Shown in pieces: positions 10,544 to 19,868 of a DNA stretch of 64,000 bases. Each line of letters begins with the position of its first letter. Position 1 is the stretch's first letter. The DNA comes from Sphingopyxis panaciterrae (GTDB lineage: Bacteria > Pseudomonadota > Alphaproteobacteria > Sphingomonadales > Sphingomonadaceae): assembly GCF_011762125.1 (NCBI RefSeq), contig NZ_JAASQN010000002.1:186001-250000 (forward strand), read 5' to 3'. Position numbers and translations under genes: made by a program. Below the pieces are notes generated by a model. It worked only from the letters and a program-made list of their open reading frames with translations. It ran no database searches and had not been told where the DNA came from.

Positions 10544-10719
10544 GGCACCTCTGCTACTTAAGCCGTGAAGAAAGGCGAAGACCTGCCCCGGCTCCCCGGG
10601 ATGGCCCCCGAGAAGCACTTTCCGGCCCAAAAACCGGTTCCCACTTTTACCGGGGGGTGCTCTAAGTCACTCAATTTTGCTTGGCAAGCAGGCCAGGAAA
10701 AACACGGGGGAAATCCATC

Positions 10720-11970
10720 TTGAAATCTGCCTGGTTCATCTTGTCGGCGCTGATCGCAGGGATGCTACTTGGCATCGGTGTCGAAATCGTGTCGCCCAGC
10801 GCGGGAACCGCGTCGCTGCCCTTCATCGAACCGATCGGCACCTTGTGGCTCAATGCGCTGAAAATGACGATCGTGCCGCTGATCGTCGCACTGCTGATCA
10901 CCGGTATCACCGCGACTGCCGACGCCGCGCGGGCGGGTAAGCTCGCCGGGCGCGCTGTCATGACCTTCCTCGGCGCGATCTTCCTGTCGGGGTTGATGAC
11001 GCTGGTGCTGTTGCCGCTGCTCCTCCGGCTCTTCCCGCTCTCGGCCGGCGCCGCCGCGGCGCTGCGCGACGGGCTCGGCGGCACGGCCGAGGCCGGCCCT
11101 TCACCGACCTTTGCCGATTTCCTGCTGTCGCTGATCCCGACCAACCCGATCGCGGCGGCCGCCGAGACCGCAATCCTGCCGCTGATCGTCTTCACCACCA
11201 TTTTCGCCTTCGCCATCACGCGCATCTCGCCCGTCCATCGCGCGACGCTGTCGGGGCTGTTCAGCGCGCTGGGCGAGGCGATGCTCGTCGTCATCACCTG
11301 GGTGCTCGCGCTCGCGCCGATCGGCGTCTTCGCGCTCGGCTATGCGCTCGCGGTCAAGGCGGGCGTCGCGGCGTTCGGCGGCCTCGTCCATTATGTGCTG
11401 ATGCTGTCGGCGATCGGCATTTCAATCACCATCCTCGGCCTGCTGCTCGCCTGGCTCGTCGTCGGCGTGCCGCTGCCGCGCTTCTTTCGCGCGATGGTGC
11501 CGACCTTCGCGGTCGCGATCAGTACCCAAAGCTCGCTCGCCAGCCTGCCCGCGATGCTCAAGGCGTCGCACGACCTTGGCGTCGACCCGAAAAAGGCCGA
11601 CGTCGTCCTGCCGCTCGCGGTCGCGATCTTCCGGTTCACCAGCCCCGCAATGAACCTTGCCGTGGTCGTCTATGTCGCATGGCTGTTCGGCATCCAGCTG
11701 ACGCCATGGGAAATGGCGGTCGGCCTGGCGGTCGCGATGGCGGCGGCGCTCTCATCGGTCAGCCTGCCCGGCTCGATCAGCTTCGTCACCTCGATCGCGC
11801 CGATCGCGGTGTCGATGGGCGTCCCCGTCGCGCCCCTGGGCCTGCTTGTCGCGGTCGAGACTTTTCCCGATATCTTCCGTACGCTCGGCAATGTCGTCGG
11901 CGACGTCGCCGCGACCAAATTCGCCGCCGACGAGATCGAGGACGATCCCCCATCAGGAGAAGCGCCATGA
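10720..11970 (+). CDS. Dicarboxylate/amino acid:cation symporter (DAACS family)
   Basis: This is a polytopic inner-membrane protein of about 416 residues. It has the GltP/DctA-type pattern: N-terminal helices around SAWFILSALIAGMLLGIG, a serine-rich re-entrant loop (TQSSLASLPAML) and the conserved FRFTSPAMNLAV region that binds cation and substrate. Substrate (C4-dicarboxylate, aspartate or glutamate) cannot be set from sequence alone. The proposed TTG start at 10720 has GGGGGA seven bases upstream; a TTG at 10681 in the same frame is a weaker alternative. Its stop overlaps the ATG of the aldo/keto reductase (ATGA), so the two are an operon. Confidence 0.87.
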   Translation: MKSAWFILSALIAGMLLGIGVEIVSPSAGTASLPFIEPIGTLWLNALKMTIVPLIVALLITGITATADAARAGKLAGRAVMTFLGAIFLSGLMTLVLLPLLLRLFPLSAGAAAALRDGLGGTAEAGPSPTFADFLLSLIPTNPIAAAAETAILPLIVFTTIFAFAITRISPVHRATLSGLFSALGEAMLVVITWVLALAPIGVFALGYALAVKAGVAAFGGLVHYVLMLSAIGISITILGLLLAWLVVGVPLPRFFRAMVPTFAVAISTQSSLASLPAMLKASHDLGVDPKKADVVLPLAVAIFRFTSPAMNLAVVVYVAWLFGIQLTPWEMAVGLAVAMAAALSSVSLPGSISFVTSIAPIAVSMGVPVAPLGLLVAVETFPDIFRTLGNVVGDVAATKFAADEIEDDPPSGEAP

Positions 11971-12962
11971 AATATCGCACCCTCGGCCATGGCCTTCAAG
12001 TTTCCGCGATCGGGATCGGCTGCATGCCGATGATCAAGGGCGGCAATATCCTCTACGGCGAAAATGCCGACCTCGGCGAATCGACGCGCGCGATCCACCG
12101 CGCGATCGACCTTGGCGTCACCTTCTTCGACACCGCGCAAATCTATGGCCCGTTCAGCAACGAAGAACTGCTCGGCGATGCGATCAAGGGCAGGCGCGAC
12201 GGCCTCGTCATCGCGACCAAGTTCGGGTTCAAATTCGACGGCAACCAGATCGTCGGCGTCGACGGCTCGCCCGAAAATGCCCGTAAGGCCTGCGAAGGCT
12301 CGCTCCAGCGGCTCGGCATCGACACGATCGACCTGTTCTACCAGCACCGCGTCGATCCCTCGATCGCGATCGAAGAGGTCGTCGGCGGGATGATGGAGTT
12401 GGTGAACGAGGGCAAGGTCCGCCACATCGCGCTATCCGAAGCCGGCCCCGAAACGATCCGCCGCGCCGCCAAGGCCGCGCCGATCACCGCATTGCAGAGC
12501 GAATATTCGATCTGGGAGCGCGAGGTCGAGGACGAAATCCTGCCCGCCTGCCGCGAAAACGGCATCGGCTTCATCCCCTATTCGCCGCTCGGCCGCGGCT
12601 TCCTCGCCGGCACCATCCGCAGCCGCGACGAGCTGGCGGAGAATGACTGGCGCCGCAACGATCCGCGCTATTCTGAGGAGAATCTTCCCGCCAACCTCGC
12701 GATCGTCGATGCGATCGGCGCCGTCGCCGACCGGCATGGCGCGTCAAAGGCGCAGATCGCGCTCGCCTGGCTGCTGGCACAGGGCGACGATATCGTCCCG
12801 ATCCCGGGCACCAAACGCCGCGCAACGATGGAAGACAGCGTCGCCGCCGCCGAGGTCATACTGACCGCTGCCGACCTCGCCGCGATCAACGCCGCCGCGC
12901 CCAAGGGCGGGACGAGCGGCCCGCGCTATGGCGAGGCGGGAATGCGGATGGTGCGGCTGTAA
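11967..12962 (+). CDS. Aldo/keto reductase
   Basis: This is a 331-residue NADPH-dependent TIM-barrel reductase. The catalytic tetrad is visible: D and Y in FFDTAQIYGPFSNEELLGDA, K in VIATKFGF and H in LFYQHRVDP. The coenzyme segment IPGTKRRATMEDS near the C-terminus matches the AKR13-like group related to YajO/IolS proteins. The physiological substrate is not known. It is translationally coupled to the upstream symporter gene by a 4-base overlap, so the reductase may act on a compound imported by that carrier (inference). Confidence 0.9.
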   Translation: MKYRTLGHGLQVSAIGIGCMPMIKGGNILYGENADLGESTRAIHRAIDLGVTFFDTAQIYGPFSNEELLGDAIKGRRDGLVIATKFGFKFDGNQIVGVDGSPENARKACEGSLQRLGIDTIDLFYQHRVDPSIAIEEVVGGMMELVNEGKVRHIALSEAGPETIRRAAKAAPITALQSEYSIWEREVEDEILPACRENGIGFIPYSPLGRGFLAGTIRSRDELAENDWRRNDPRYSEENLPANLAIVDAIGAVADRHGASKAQIALAWLLAQGDDIVPIPGTKRRATMEDSVAAAEVILTAADLAAINAAAPKGGTSGPRYGEAGMRMVRL

Positions 12963-13012
12963 ATTCCTTCTCCCTTGATGGAAAAAGGATACGCAGCCTT
13001 ATCGCGAAGCGA

Positions 13013-13537
13013 TTAGGCGGAGTCGGCGGGAGGCGGCTTGCCCAGCTCCCGTATCGCCCCGCTCAATTCATCCATCTTATGGTGCAGCCGCATGATCTCC
13101 AGCTCGGCGCGCAAATTGATCTCGTAATCGAGCCCCGCGGCGATGCGGTCCTTCGCCGAGGCGCGGTTCTGGCTCATCATGATGATCGGCGCCTGCACCG
13201 CGGCCAATGTCGACAGCATCAGATTGAGGAAGATGAAGGGATAGGGATCGAACGCCATCCCCCAGCGCGCGAGCACATCCGAATTGAGCAGCATCCAGCC
13301 GAGCAGGACGGCGGTGAAGGCAATGATGAACCCCCACGACCCGCCCACCGCCGCCACCCGGTCCGACAGCCGCGCGCCGAAGCTCGTTTCCTGATCGACC
13401 AGGTCGGCGGCATCGCGGCTGGTCAGGCGGCGTTCGGCGATCGCGTCGAGGACGCGGCGCTCGTCATCGTCGAGCTCCTCGAGCGGCCGCCCGAGGAGGC
13501 GCAGCGACAGGTCAGCGGTCTTCGTCGCATCGTGCAT
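13013..13537 (-). CDS. DUF1003 membrane protein
   Basis: This 174-residue protein has a soluble N-terminal part, then two membrane helices (GGSWGFIIAFTAVLLGWMLL and PFIFLNLMLSTLAAVQAP) and a conserved QAPIIMMSQNRASAKDR segment, followed by a C-terminal helix predicted to be coiled. This is the DUF1003 pattern. Function is unknown. It follows NnrU by 4 bases and is likely cotranscribed with it. The methionine at 13537 was chosen over the longer frame because the extra residues would overlap NnrU and are not protein-like. Confidence 0.85.
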   Translation of the reverse strand: MHDATKTADLSLRLLGRPLEELDDDERRVLDAIAERRLTSRDAADLVDQETSFGARLSDRVAAVGGSWGFIIAFTAVLLGWMLLNSDVLARWGMAFDPYPFIFLNLMLSTLAAVQAPIIMMSQNRASAKDRIAAGLDYEINLRAELEIMRLHHKMDELSGAIRELGKPPPADSA

Positions 13538-13541
13538 CGCG

Positions 13542-14243
13542 TCACCCGATCCAGCGCCAGATACCCGCGGCCATATAGCCCATCGCGCCATGCGCCCAGG
13601 TCGCGGCGATCCACAGCACGATGCCGCCGAACAAGGCATGCGGGCGCGGGATCGTGTCGCCCCATGGCGTTACCCCGCCGATCTGGCGCGCAAAGGGGAT
13701 AAAGCTCGTCCGCGCCGCCCAATGCCGCCAGCTATCGCCCATCAGCCGCGCCTTTTTGACATCCTGCCCCGCCGACCCGGCGAGCGCGAGAAAGGCGATC
13801 GTCGCCGACAATATGAACTGCGCCGGGGTCGGCATCACCAGCGCATGCGCCAGCGCCCAGAGCGCAAAGCCCCACATCATCGGATGGCGCGTGATCGCAT
13901 AAACCCCGCGCGGTGCGCCCTGCGCCGCGAAGGCGGCGTTCGGCGCCGGCAAGGCGGGATTGCCGATCAACGACCCCATGAACAATATGCTCGCGAACAG
14001 GACGATCGCCGATGCCACGCCCCAGAGCGCGTCGCCGACGACCCATAAGGGCGGCTCGGGCGGCATCCCGCGCCACGCCTGCACGACCATGATCAGGCAC
14101 GCGATCGCAACGATCGAATAGACGATCAGGAACGCCCGCTCGCCCATCCGCCCGGCAAGCGGCGCGCGCATCGGGTGCGACAGCGCGAAATGCGTGCCGA
14201 CGAACAGCACGCATGTCGTGACCAGCAGCGACATCGGTTGCAT
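13542..14243 (-). CDS. NnrU-family membrane protein
   Basis: This 233-residue integral membrane protein has about six helices and the NnrU signature ITRHPMMWGFALWALAHAL, which is shared with isoprenylcysteine methyltransferase-like proteins. NnrU was first linked to nitrite/nitric oxide reduction, and some relatives (zeta-carotene isomerase Z-ISO) bind heme. No denitrification gene is nearby, so its role here is unknown. Two in-frame starts (14243 and 14234) are close together. Confidence 0.85.
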   Translation of the reverse strand: MQPMSLLVTTCVLFVGTHFALSHPMRAPLAGRMGERAFLIVYSIVAIACLIMVVQAWRGMPPEPPLWVVGDALWGVASAIVLFASILFMGSLIGNPALPAPNAAFAAQGAPRGVYAITRHPMMWGFALWALAHALVMPTPAQFILSATIAFLALAGSAGQDVKKARLMGDSWRHWAARTSFIPFARQIGGVTPWGDTIPRPHALFGGIVLWIAATWAHGAMGYMAAGIWRWIG

Positions 14244-14296
14244 TGGGTCCTCTCCTCCCCGCTCTTTCCCGGCGCCGCGTTGGTCAGTCGCCGCGC

Positions 14297-15598
14297 CTAC
14301 CTGTCATAAGCCTTGGGCAACGCCCCTTCGGCCGGCGTCGCATAACGGTCGCGCAGGCGGTCCTGCCGCGTCGTCAGCGATTGCGCCTTGCCGTCGATCC
14401 ACACGCCGGTCGGCCGGCTGCCGAGTTCGAGCGGGTCATTATCCCAGATCACCACATCACCGACCCGGCCCGGGCGCAGCGATCCGATGCTGCCCTCCAG
14501 ACCGACGGCCCGCGCCGGAGCGCTGCTGATCGACGCAAAGGCCTGGTCCCACGTCAGCCCGCTCGCCCCCGGCACGCGGGCGAGGCCGACAAGATTACCG
14601 GCATATTGCGTCGTATAGCCCATCTTGTGCGCATCGTCGTCGTCGAACACCCCGACCGACACATCGACCCCGGCCGCCTTCAACCGCCCGGCGTTCGACT
14701 GCGTCGCGCCGAGCCGCTCGAAGCTGTCGGGCAGGTCGCTGAGCGGTGATACCAGCACCGGTGCCTTCGCCGCCGCAATCTCGCGCGCGACCAGCCAGCC
14801 TTCGGTGACGCCGACGAGGACGAGCTTCAACGCGGGAAACTCGCCCTTCAGCTTGATGACGTTCAATATATCGGCGGCGCGATCGACGCGCACGAACAGC
14901 GGCGTCGTGCCGTCGATCACGCGCACCAGCGCCTCGGCATCGGCGCGCTGGATCATCGCGTCATTGCCCCATTCGGCCAATGTCGCGGGATTGCGGGCAA
15001 AGCTGCGCGCCGCGAGCAATTGTTCGCGGAACAGCAGGAAGGTCGCGGCGCGGCTCCCGCCTGCCTTCGCCGATCCCGCCTCGCCGAACGCGACGAACTG
15101 CAGCGCGCGCGGCTTGGTCACCATGTCCATGTCGTCGGCAAGGTCGACGACCGCGCCCTGCCCGGCGAACAGATTGCTGCTGCTTTCGGGCGCGACGATC
15201 GCGCGCGTGATGCCCGCCGCGCGGTTGACCGCGACGGGCGATCCCATCGGGTTGAGCGCCGGTGCGATGTCGAGCCCCGCCGAAAAGCGCGAGCGGCCCG
15301 CCGAACGGTCGTTGGTCCCGCTGACGGCGTCGACTTCGGTCAGCCCGACGCGGCTGAACGCCGCGACGATGCCGGGGGTCACCCATTTGCCCTGCGCATC
15401 GATGCGCTCCATGCCGGCCGGCACCGCAACACCGTCGCCCGCGGCAAAAACCTTGCCGCCGCGGATGATCACCGAACCACCCTCGATCGGCGCACTGCCA
15501 TCGCCGATCACCAGCTTCGCATTGACGATGGCGACGTCCTGCGCGGCGGCGGGAAGCGCGGCCAGCGCCGCGGCGGACAGAAGGAACGCGCGGATCAT
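14297..15598 (-). CDS. Amidohydrolase-fold protein lacking metal ligands (probable pseudoenzyme)
   Basis: This 433-residue secreted protein (signal peptide MIRAFLLSAAALAALPAAAQ) has the composite-domain ends of imidazolonepropionase-like amidohydrolases: LVIGDGSAPIEGGSVIIRGG at the start and GSLRPGRVGDVVIWDNDPLE near the end. The metal site is gone. The HxH after the first strand is replaced by PGIVAAFSRVG, and the later histidine and aspartate positions read FVRVDR, VGVTEGW and VGVFDDDD. Its ATG overlaps the stop of the upstream amidohydrolase, which has all its ligands. It is probably a non-catalytic partner of that protein (inference). Confidence 0.8.
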   Translation of the reverse strand: MIRAFLLSAAALAALPAAAQDVAIVNAKLVIGDGSAPIEGGSVIIRGGKVFAAGDGVAVPAGMERIDAQGKWVTPGIVAAFSRVGLTEVDAVSGTNDRSAGRSRFSAGLDIAPALNPMGSPVAVNRAAGITRAIVAPESSSNLFAGQGAVVDLADDMDMVTKPRALQFVAFGEAGSAKAGGSRAATFLLFREQLLAARSFARNPATLAEWGNDAMIQRADAEALVRVIDGTTPLFVRVDRAADILNVIKLKGEFPALKLVLVGVTEGWLVAREIAAAKAPVLVSPLSDLPDSFERLGATQSNAGRLKAAGVDVSVGVFDDDDAHKMGYTTQYAGNLVGLARVPGASGLTWDQAFASISSAPARAVGLEGSIGSLRPGRVGDVVIWDNDPLELGSRPTGVWIDGKAQSLTTRQDRLRDRYATPAEGALPKAYDR

Positions 15599-17019
15599 TT
15601 CACATCCCCTTCACCCGGCTGGCCGAGTTCGAAGTCGGTCACCGGCCGCCGTTTCGGATCCTTGGCGTCGAACATCAGCGCGCCGTCGATCCAGACCTTT
15701 TCGGGGCGGGTATAAACGCTGAACGGATTGCCGTTCCACAGCACGACATCGGCCATCTTGCCGGGCTTCAGGCTGCCGATCTTGTCGGCCAGCCCGATCG
15801 CGCGCGCGGGGTTGATGCCGAGCCAGGTCCATGCCTGCTCGTCGCTGATCTGCATCCCCATGCGGCGACCGGCGGCGAGCGCCTTGGCGGCCTCCTGGTT
15901 CAGGCGCTGGATCTGGTTCGCGTCGTCCGAATGGACGATCGTGCACGCGCCTTCCTTGTACATCAGCGCGATATTCTCGGGCACCGCGTCATAAGCTTCC
16001 ATCTTGAAGCCCCACCAGTCGGCCCACATCGCAGCGCAAATGCCTTCCTTCTTCAAGAGGTCGGCGATCTTATATGCCTCGACCGCATGATGGAACGCCG
16101 ACACCTTATAGCCGAACTCGTGGCTCATATCGATGACCTGCGCCATTTCGTCGGCGCGGTAGCAATGATTCTGGACGAGGATTTCGCCCGACAGCACCCC
16201 CGCGAGCGTTTCCATCGCGAGGTCGCGGTCGACCGCCTTCCCCTCGTCGAGCTTCTTCTTATACGCTGCGGCCTTCGCCCAGGTCTGGCGATCGACCGCC
16301 ATATTGCCCATGCGGGTCGACGGCATGCGGCCCTTCGCGCCATAGACGCGCTTGGGATTTTCGCCGCACGCCATCTTCAGGCCATAGGGGGCGCCGGGGA
16401 ATTTCATCCCCTGCACGGTGCGCGACGGCACATTCTTGAGCACGACCGAACGGCCGCCCATCAAATTCGCGCTGCCCGGCAGGATTTCGAGCGTCGTGAT
16501 GCCCCCGTTGGTCAGCGCCCGCGTAAAGCCCGGATCCTGCGGCCAGACGCTATGTTCGCTCCACACTTCGGCGGTGATCGGGCCGGTCGCTTCATTGCCG
16601 TCCGAATGCGCATCGACACTGGGCGACGGATAATCGCCAAGGTGGCTGTGAATGTCGATCACGCCGGGGGTCAGATATTTGCCGGTGCCGTCGATGACGT
16701 CGGCGTCGGTGGGCAATTCCATGTCGGAGCCGCCGACGCGGTCGACCTTGCCGCTCGACATCACGATCGACCCATTGTCGATCCGCCCGCCTTCGCCGTC
16801 GAAGATCGTGACACCCTTCACTACCGTCAGGCGGGTCGGATATCCCTTGTACGTCGACGGATAAGGATCCTTGTTGAACTTCACCGGCTTCGCCGCCACC
16901 GCAGCAGGCTCGTCGCTCGCCGACTTGGTATCGGTGCCACTCGAAGCCCCCGTCGCCGCGCAACCGGCGAACGCCAGCGACACCGCAGCCAGCAGGCTGC
17001 CTTTAACGCCGCGGATCAT
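15595..17019 (-). CDS. Periplasmic lipoprotein amidohydrolase (imidazolonepropionase-like)
   Basis: This 474-residue lipoprotein (lipobox LAFAGC near residue 20) has a complete amidohydrolase metal site: HxH in GVIDIHSHLGDYPS, histidines in VQNHCYRADE and SAFHHAVEAYK, and the aspartate in IVHSDDANQIQR. It ends with the composite-domain motif IGSLKPGKMADVVLWNGNP. The substrate is unknown; related enzymes cleave Xaa-Pro or cyclic peptides. It lies 4 bases after a POT-type peptide transporter gene and overlaps the degenerate paralogue downstream. The context suggests periplasmic peptide processing coupled to uptake. Confidence 0.85.
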   Translation of the reverse strand: MIRGVKGSLLAAVSLAFAGCAATGASSGTDTKSASDEPAAVAAKPVKFNKDPYPSTYKGYPTRLTVVKGVTIFDGEGGRIDNGSIVMSSGKVDRVGGSDMELPTDADVIDGTGKYLTPGVIDIHSHLGDYPSPSVDAHSDGNEATGPITAEVWSEHSVWPQDPGFTRALTNGGITTLEILPGSANLMGGRSVVLKNVPSRTVQGMKFPGAPYGLKMACGENPKRVYGAKGRMPSTRMGNMAVDRQTWAKAAAYKKKLDEGKAVDRDLAMETLAGVLSGEILVQNHCYRADEMAQVIDMSHEFGYKVSAFHHAVEAYKIADLLKKEGICAAMWADWWGFKMEAYDAVPENIALMYKEGACTIVHSDDANQIQRLNQEAAKALAAGRRMGMQISDEQAWTWLGINPARAIGLADKIGSLKPGKMADVVLWNGNPFSVYTRPEKVWIDGALMFDAKDPKRRPVTDFELGQPGEGDVK

Positions 17020-17023
17020 GCGC

Positions 17024-18667
17024 TTAAACTCCCTTGGGCTCGGGATGGACCCCGGCCGCCTGCGGCTCAGCCTCGCCGATGCCCGCCAAACCGTCTTCGC
17101 GATCGCGCAGCGTGTCGAGGTGCATCCACTTCTTCACGATCGGCGACAGGGCGAGCACGACGACGCTGACGCCGATGGTGATCAGGCCGATCTCCCAATA
17201 GATGCCCAGCGTCGCTTCCTTCGTCATGCTGCCGCTTTCGCCGCCCGTCGCCTCGCCGATCTTGCCCGCAACGAAATTGCCGACCGCGGTCATGTAGAAC
17301 CACGCGCCCATGATCAGCGACGCGAGGTAGCTCGGCGCCAGCCGGTTCATCGCGCTGAGGCCGACCGGCGAGAGGCAAAGCTCGCCCGTCGTGTGGAGCA
17401 GATACAGCAGGAAGACGAAGACGACCGGCGTCATCGCTTCGGGCCCGACGCTCTGCGCGCCCCAGACGAAGACAAGGAAACCAACGCCGACCTGCGCCAG
17501 CGCGATGGCGAATTTCGCCGGCGCCGACGGCTCGAGACCGCGCTTGCCCAGCCATTGCCACAGGCCGGCAAAGACCGGTGCGAAGAGGATGATGTAGATC
17601 GGGTTGATCGACTGGAACACCGACGCGGGAACCCCGCCGATGTCGACATAGCGGTCGGTGTAGAGGTTGAAACTGCCGCCCGCCTGCTCGAACAGGCCCC
17701 AGAACAGCGGGTTGAGCGCGATCAGGAAAAGGATGGCGAACATGCGCTCGCGCGGTTCCTTGGGCAATTTGAAGCTTTCGTAGAGAACATAGCCGAGCAG
17801 CGCGAGGCCCGAGACGATCAGCAGGTTCTGGATGATATCCTGATATTGGATCAGCGCCCACATCACCGCGACCGCGGCGATGCCGGTGCCGTAGACGGTC
17901 ATTTCCTTGCGCTTCGGCAGCGGCGCCGGCGCCTCGCCCGCGCCAAGCAGGACATTCTTGCCGAGCACGAAGACGATCAGCCCCGCGACCATGCCGATCC
18001 CGGCGAGGCCGAAGCCATAGGCCCAGCCGATTTTCTGCCCAAGATAGCCGACAAGGATCGTGCCGAGCGCGGCGCCGGTGTTAATCCCCATATAGAAGAT
18101 CGTGTAGGCGGCGTCGCGGCGGACGTCGGTCAGGCGATAGAGCTGGCCGACCATCACCGAGATATTCGCCTTGAGAAAGCCCGATCCGACGATGATCAGC
18201 GCAAGCGCGAGCCAGAAGATGTTGATCGCGCCGTCAGCCTGCTTGACCGCCGCATCGGTAATCCCGTGATCGCCTTCGAACGCCATGAACAAATGGCCGA
18301 GCGCGAGCAGCACCCCGCCGAACACCACCGCCTTGCGCTGTCCCAGATAGCGGTCGGCCAGATAGCCGCCGAGCACGGGGGTGATGTAAACGAGGCTGGT
18401 ATAGGCGCCATAGATCAGGTTCGATTTGCCATCCGAAAACAGCCAGTGCTGAGTGAGGTAGAAGATCAGCAGCGCACGCATGCCATAGTAGGAGAAACGC
18501 TCCCACATCTCGGCGAAGAAGAGCATGTAGAGGCCCTTGGGATGCCCCGCGAACTCGGGCTTCTTGCTACCGGCGATCAACGCGCCGATGGTCAGGAACA
18601 CCCCCAAAATAACCAGCGCGATGACCGCGATCCAGTCGCCTTCGTCCCAAAGGCCCATCTCTTTCAT
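17024..18667 (-). CDS. POT-family proton-coupled di/tripeptide transporter
   Basis: This 547-residue inner-membrane transporter has about 14 helices. The ExxER proton-coupling motif occurs in FFAEMWERFSYYGMRALLIF near residue 55, followed by the MFS/POT signature GGYLADRYLGQRK and the second PTR2 motif FSIFYMGINTGA-like stretch (YTIFYMGINTGAALG). Members take up di- and tripeptides with protons. It is the first gene of an operon with two amidohydrolases, consistent with peptide use. A perfect 9-base inverted repeat lies about 130 bases upstream. Confidence 0.9.
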   Translation of the reverse strand: MKEMGLWDEGDWIAVIALVILGVFLTIGALIAGSKKPEFAGHPKGLYMLFFAEMWERFSYYGMRALLIFYLTQHWLFSDGKSNLIYGAYTSLVYITPVLGGYLADRYLGQRKAVVFGGVLLALGHLFMAFEGDHGITDAAVKQADGAINIFWLALALIIVGSGFLKANISVMVGQLYRLTDVRRDAAYTIFYMGINTGAALGTILVGYLGQKIGWAYGFGLAGIGMVAGLIVFVLGKNVLLGAGEAPAPLPKRKEMTVYGTGIAAVAVMWALIQYQDIIQNLLIVSGLALLGYVLYESFKLPKEPRERMFAILFLIALNPLFWGLFEQAGGSFNLYTDRYVDIGGVPASVFQSINPIYIILFAPVFAGLWQWLGKRGLEPSAPAKFAIALAQVGVGFLVFVWGAQSVGPEAMTPVVFVFLLYLLHTTGELCLSPVGLSAMNRLAPSYLASLIMGAWFYMTAVGNFVAGKIGEATGGESGSMTKEATLGIYWEIGLITIGVSVVVLALSPIVKKWMHLDTLRDREDGLAGIGEAEPQAAGVHPEPKGV

Positions 18668-18794
18668 CTATGCGTCCCTTTTCCCGATTATTTTTTGCGC
18701 CGGCTCCCGCCGCGCGAATGGGGCAACCTAGCGCGAAAATTACGCAAGGGAAGAATCTAATTGCGCGTGAAACCGGTTGGATCGGGCCGAAAAC

Positions 18795-18815
18795 TGTTGC
18801 GAATGGTTCGCAACA
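18795..18815. promoter_or_regulatory. Perfect inverted repeat in a divergent promoter region
   Basis: TGTTGCGAA and TTCGCAACA (9-base arms) flank the trinucleotide TGG. A smaller palindrome, TTGCGCAA, follows at 18817-18824. The site lies between the divergent POT transporter and nitroreductase genes. A 21-base operator of this symmetry fits a dimeric regulator of the LacI/GntR/TetR class, but no cognate regulator can be named. Confidence 0.5.
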
Positions 18816-18852
18816 CTTGCGCAAACGTCAACAGCGCGCCACATGGTGCGCC

Positions 18853-19434
18853 ATGTTCAACGACCATAGCTCGCTCCTCGCCCATCTCGCCACCCGCCGC
18901 TCGGGGAAGGCCCGCGACATGGTTGCGCCCGGCCCCGATTCCGCGCAGCTCAGGGACATCATCGCCCTTGCGCTCCGCACCCCCGATCATGGCAAGCTCG
19001 CGCCGTGGCGGATCGTCAACGTGGCCGACGATCAGCGCGAGGCGTTTGCGGCGCTGCTGAAGTCCGCCTGGGTCAGCGAGAATCCCGGCGCGGCGGGGAT
19101 GGACCTGTCGGCGCTCGACCAGTTCGCGCATCAGGCGCCGACGCTGCTCGTCCTCGTCTCGACCCCCGTCCCGGGCGTCAAAATCCCGGTGTGGGAACAG
19201 CAGATGTCGGCGGGTGCCGTCGGCATGAACCTGCTCCATGCCGCGCACGCGCATGGCTTCGTCGGCAGCTGGCTGACCGGATGGGCAGCCTATAGCCCGA
19301 ACGTCGCCGCCGCGTTCGGCGTAGGCGCGGGCGATACGATCGTCGGCTATTTCTTCCTCGGCACCGCGGGCGGGGAACTCTCCGAACGGCCGCGGCCCGA
19401 ATATGACGATGTCGTTCGTGCCTGGGACATTTAA
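18853..19434 (+). CDS. Nitroreductase-family FMN oxidoreductase
   Basis: This 193-residue protein has the short YdjA-type nitroreductase layout. The N-terminal RRS (LATRRSGKARDMV) and PDHGKLAPWRIV contact FMN, and VGMNLLHAAHAHGFVGSWLTG lies at the dimer interface. These are NAD(P)H-dependent flavoenzymes of broad specificity; the true substrate is unknown. The ATG at 18853 is the first that leaves the palindromic operator region untranslated. It is divergent from the POT transporter. Confidence 0.87.
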   Translation: MFNDHSSLLAHLATRRSGKARDMVAPGPDSAQLRDIIALALRTPDHGKLAPWRIVNVADDQREAFAALLKSAWVSENPGAAGMDLSALDQFAHQAPTLLVLVSTPVPGVKIPVWEQQMSAGAVGMNLLHAAHAHGFVGSWLTGWAAYSPNVAAAFGVGAGDTIVGYFFLGTAGGELSERPRPEYDDVVRAWDI

Positions 19435-19505
19435 TTTCAGACAAAAAAGCAAATTTGTAATAGGGTGCGTTTGACTGTGCTGCTGTCTTATGGCATTAAG
19501 GCGGC

Positions 19506-19853
19506 ATGCTCGATCAGTCCAAACCCGTGTATCAGCGCCTGCGCGATGTCATCGCCAACGCGATCCTCGACGGCAGCTTCCGCGACGGCGACATGTTGCC
19601 GTCGGTCCGCTCGCTCGCGGCGGAGGAAGGCGCAAACCCGCTGACCGTCGCCAAGGCGTATCAGACCTTCCAGGACGAGGGACTGGTCACGGTGAAACGC
19701 GGCGTCGGCATGTTCGTCGCACAGGGCGCGACGGACCGGTTGCGGACGCTGATGCGCGAGGATTTCCTCAACAATGTCTGGCCACCTGTCGCCGACCAGA
19801 TGCGCCGCATCGGACTGGATGCCCGGACCCTGCTCGATTTGACCGAGGCTTGA
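19506..19853 (+). CDS. GntR-family regulator, YtrA type
   Basis: This 115-residue protein consists of the GntR winged helix (VYQRLRDVIANAILDGSFRD, then LPSVRSLAAEEGANPLTVAKAYQTFQDEG) and a very short C-terminal dimerisation tail, which defines the YtrA subfamily. Such regulators usually control an adjacent ABC transporter operon. None is present here: the next gene is the convergent TPR lipoprotein gene, and upstream is the nitroreductase. Its target is therefore unclear; autoregulation is possible. Confidence 0.87.
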   Translation: MLDQSKPVYQRLRDVIANAILDGSFRDGDMLPSVRSLAAEEGANPLTVAKAYQTFQDEGLVTVKRGVGMFVAQGATDRLRTLMREDFLNNVWPPVADQMRRIGLDARTLLDLTEA

Positions 19854-19868
19854 GTTAGCACTGCGGCC

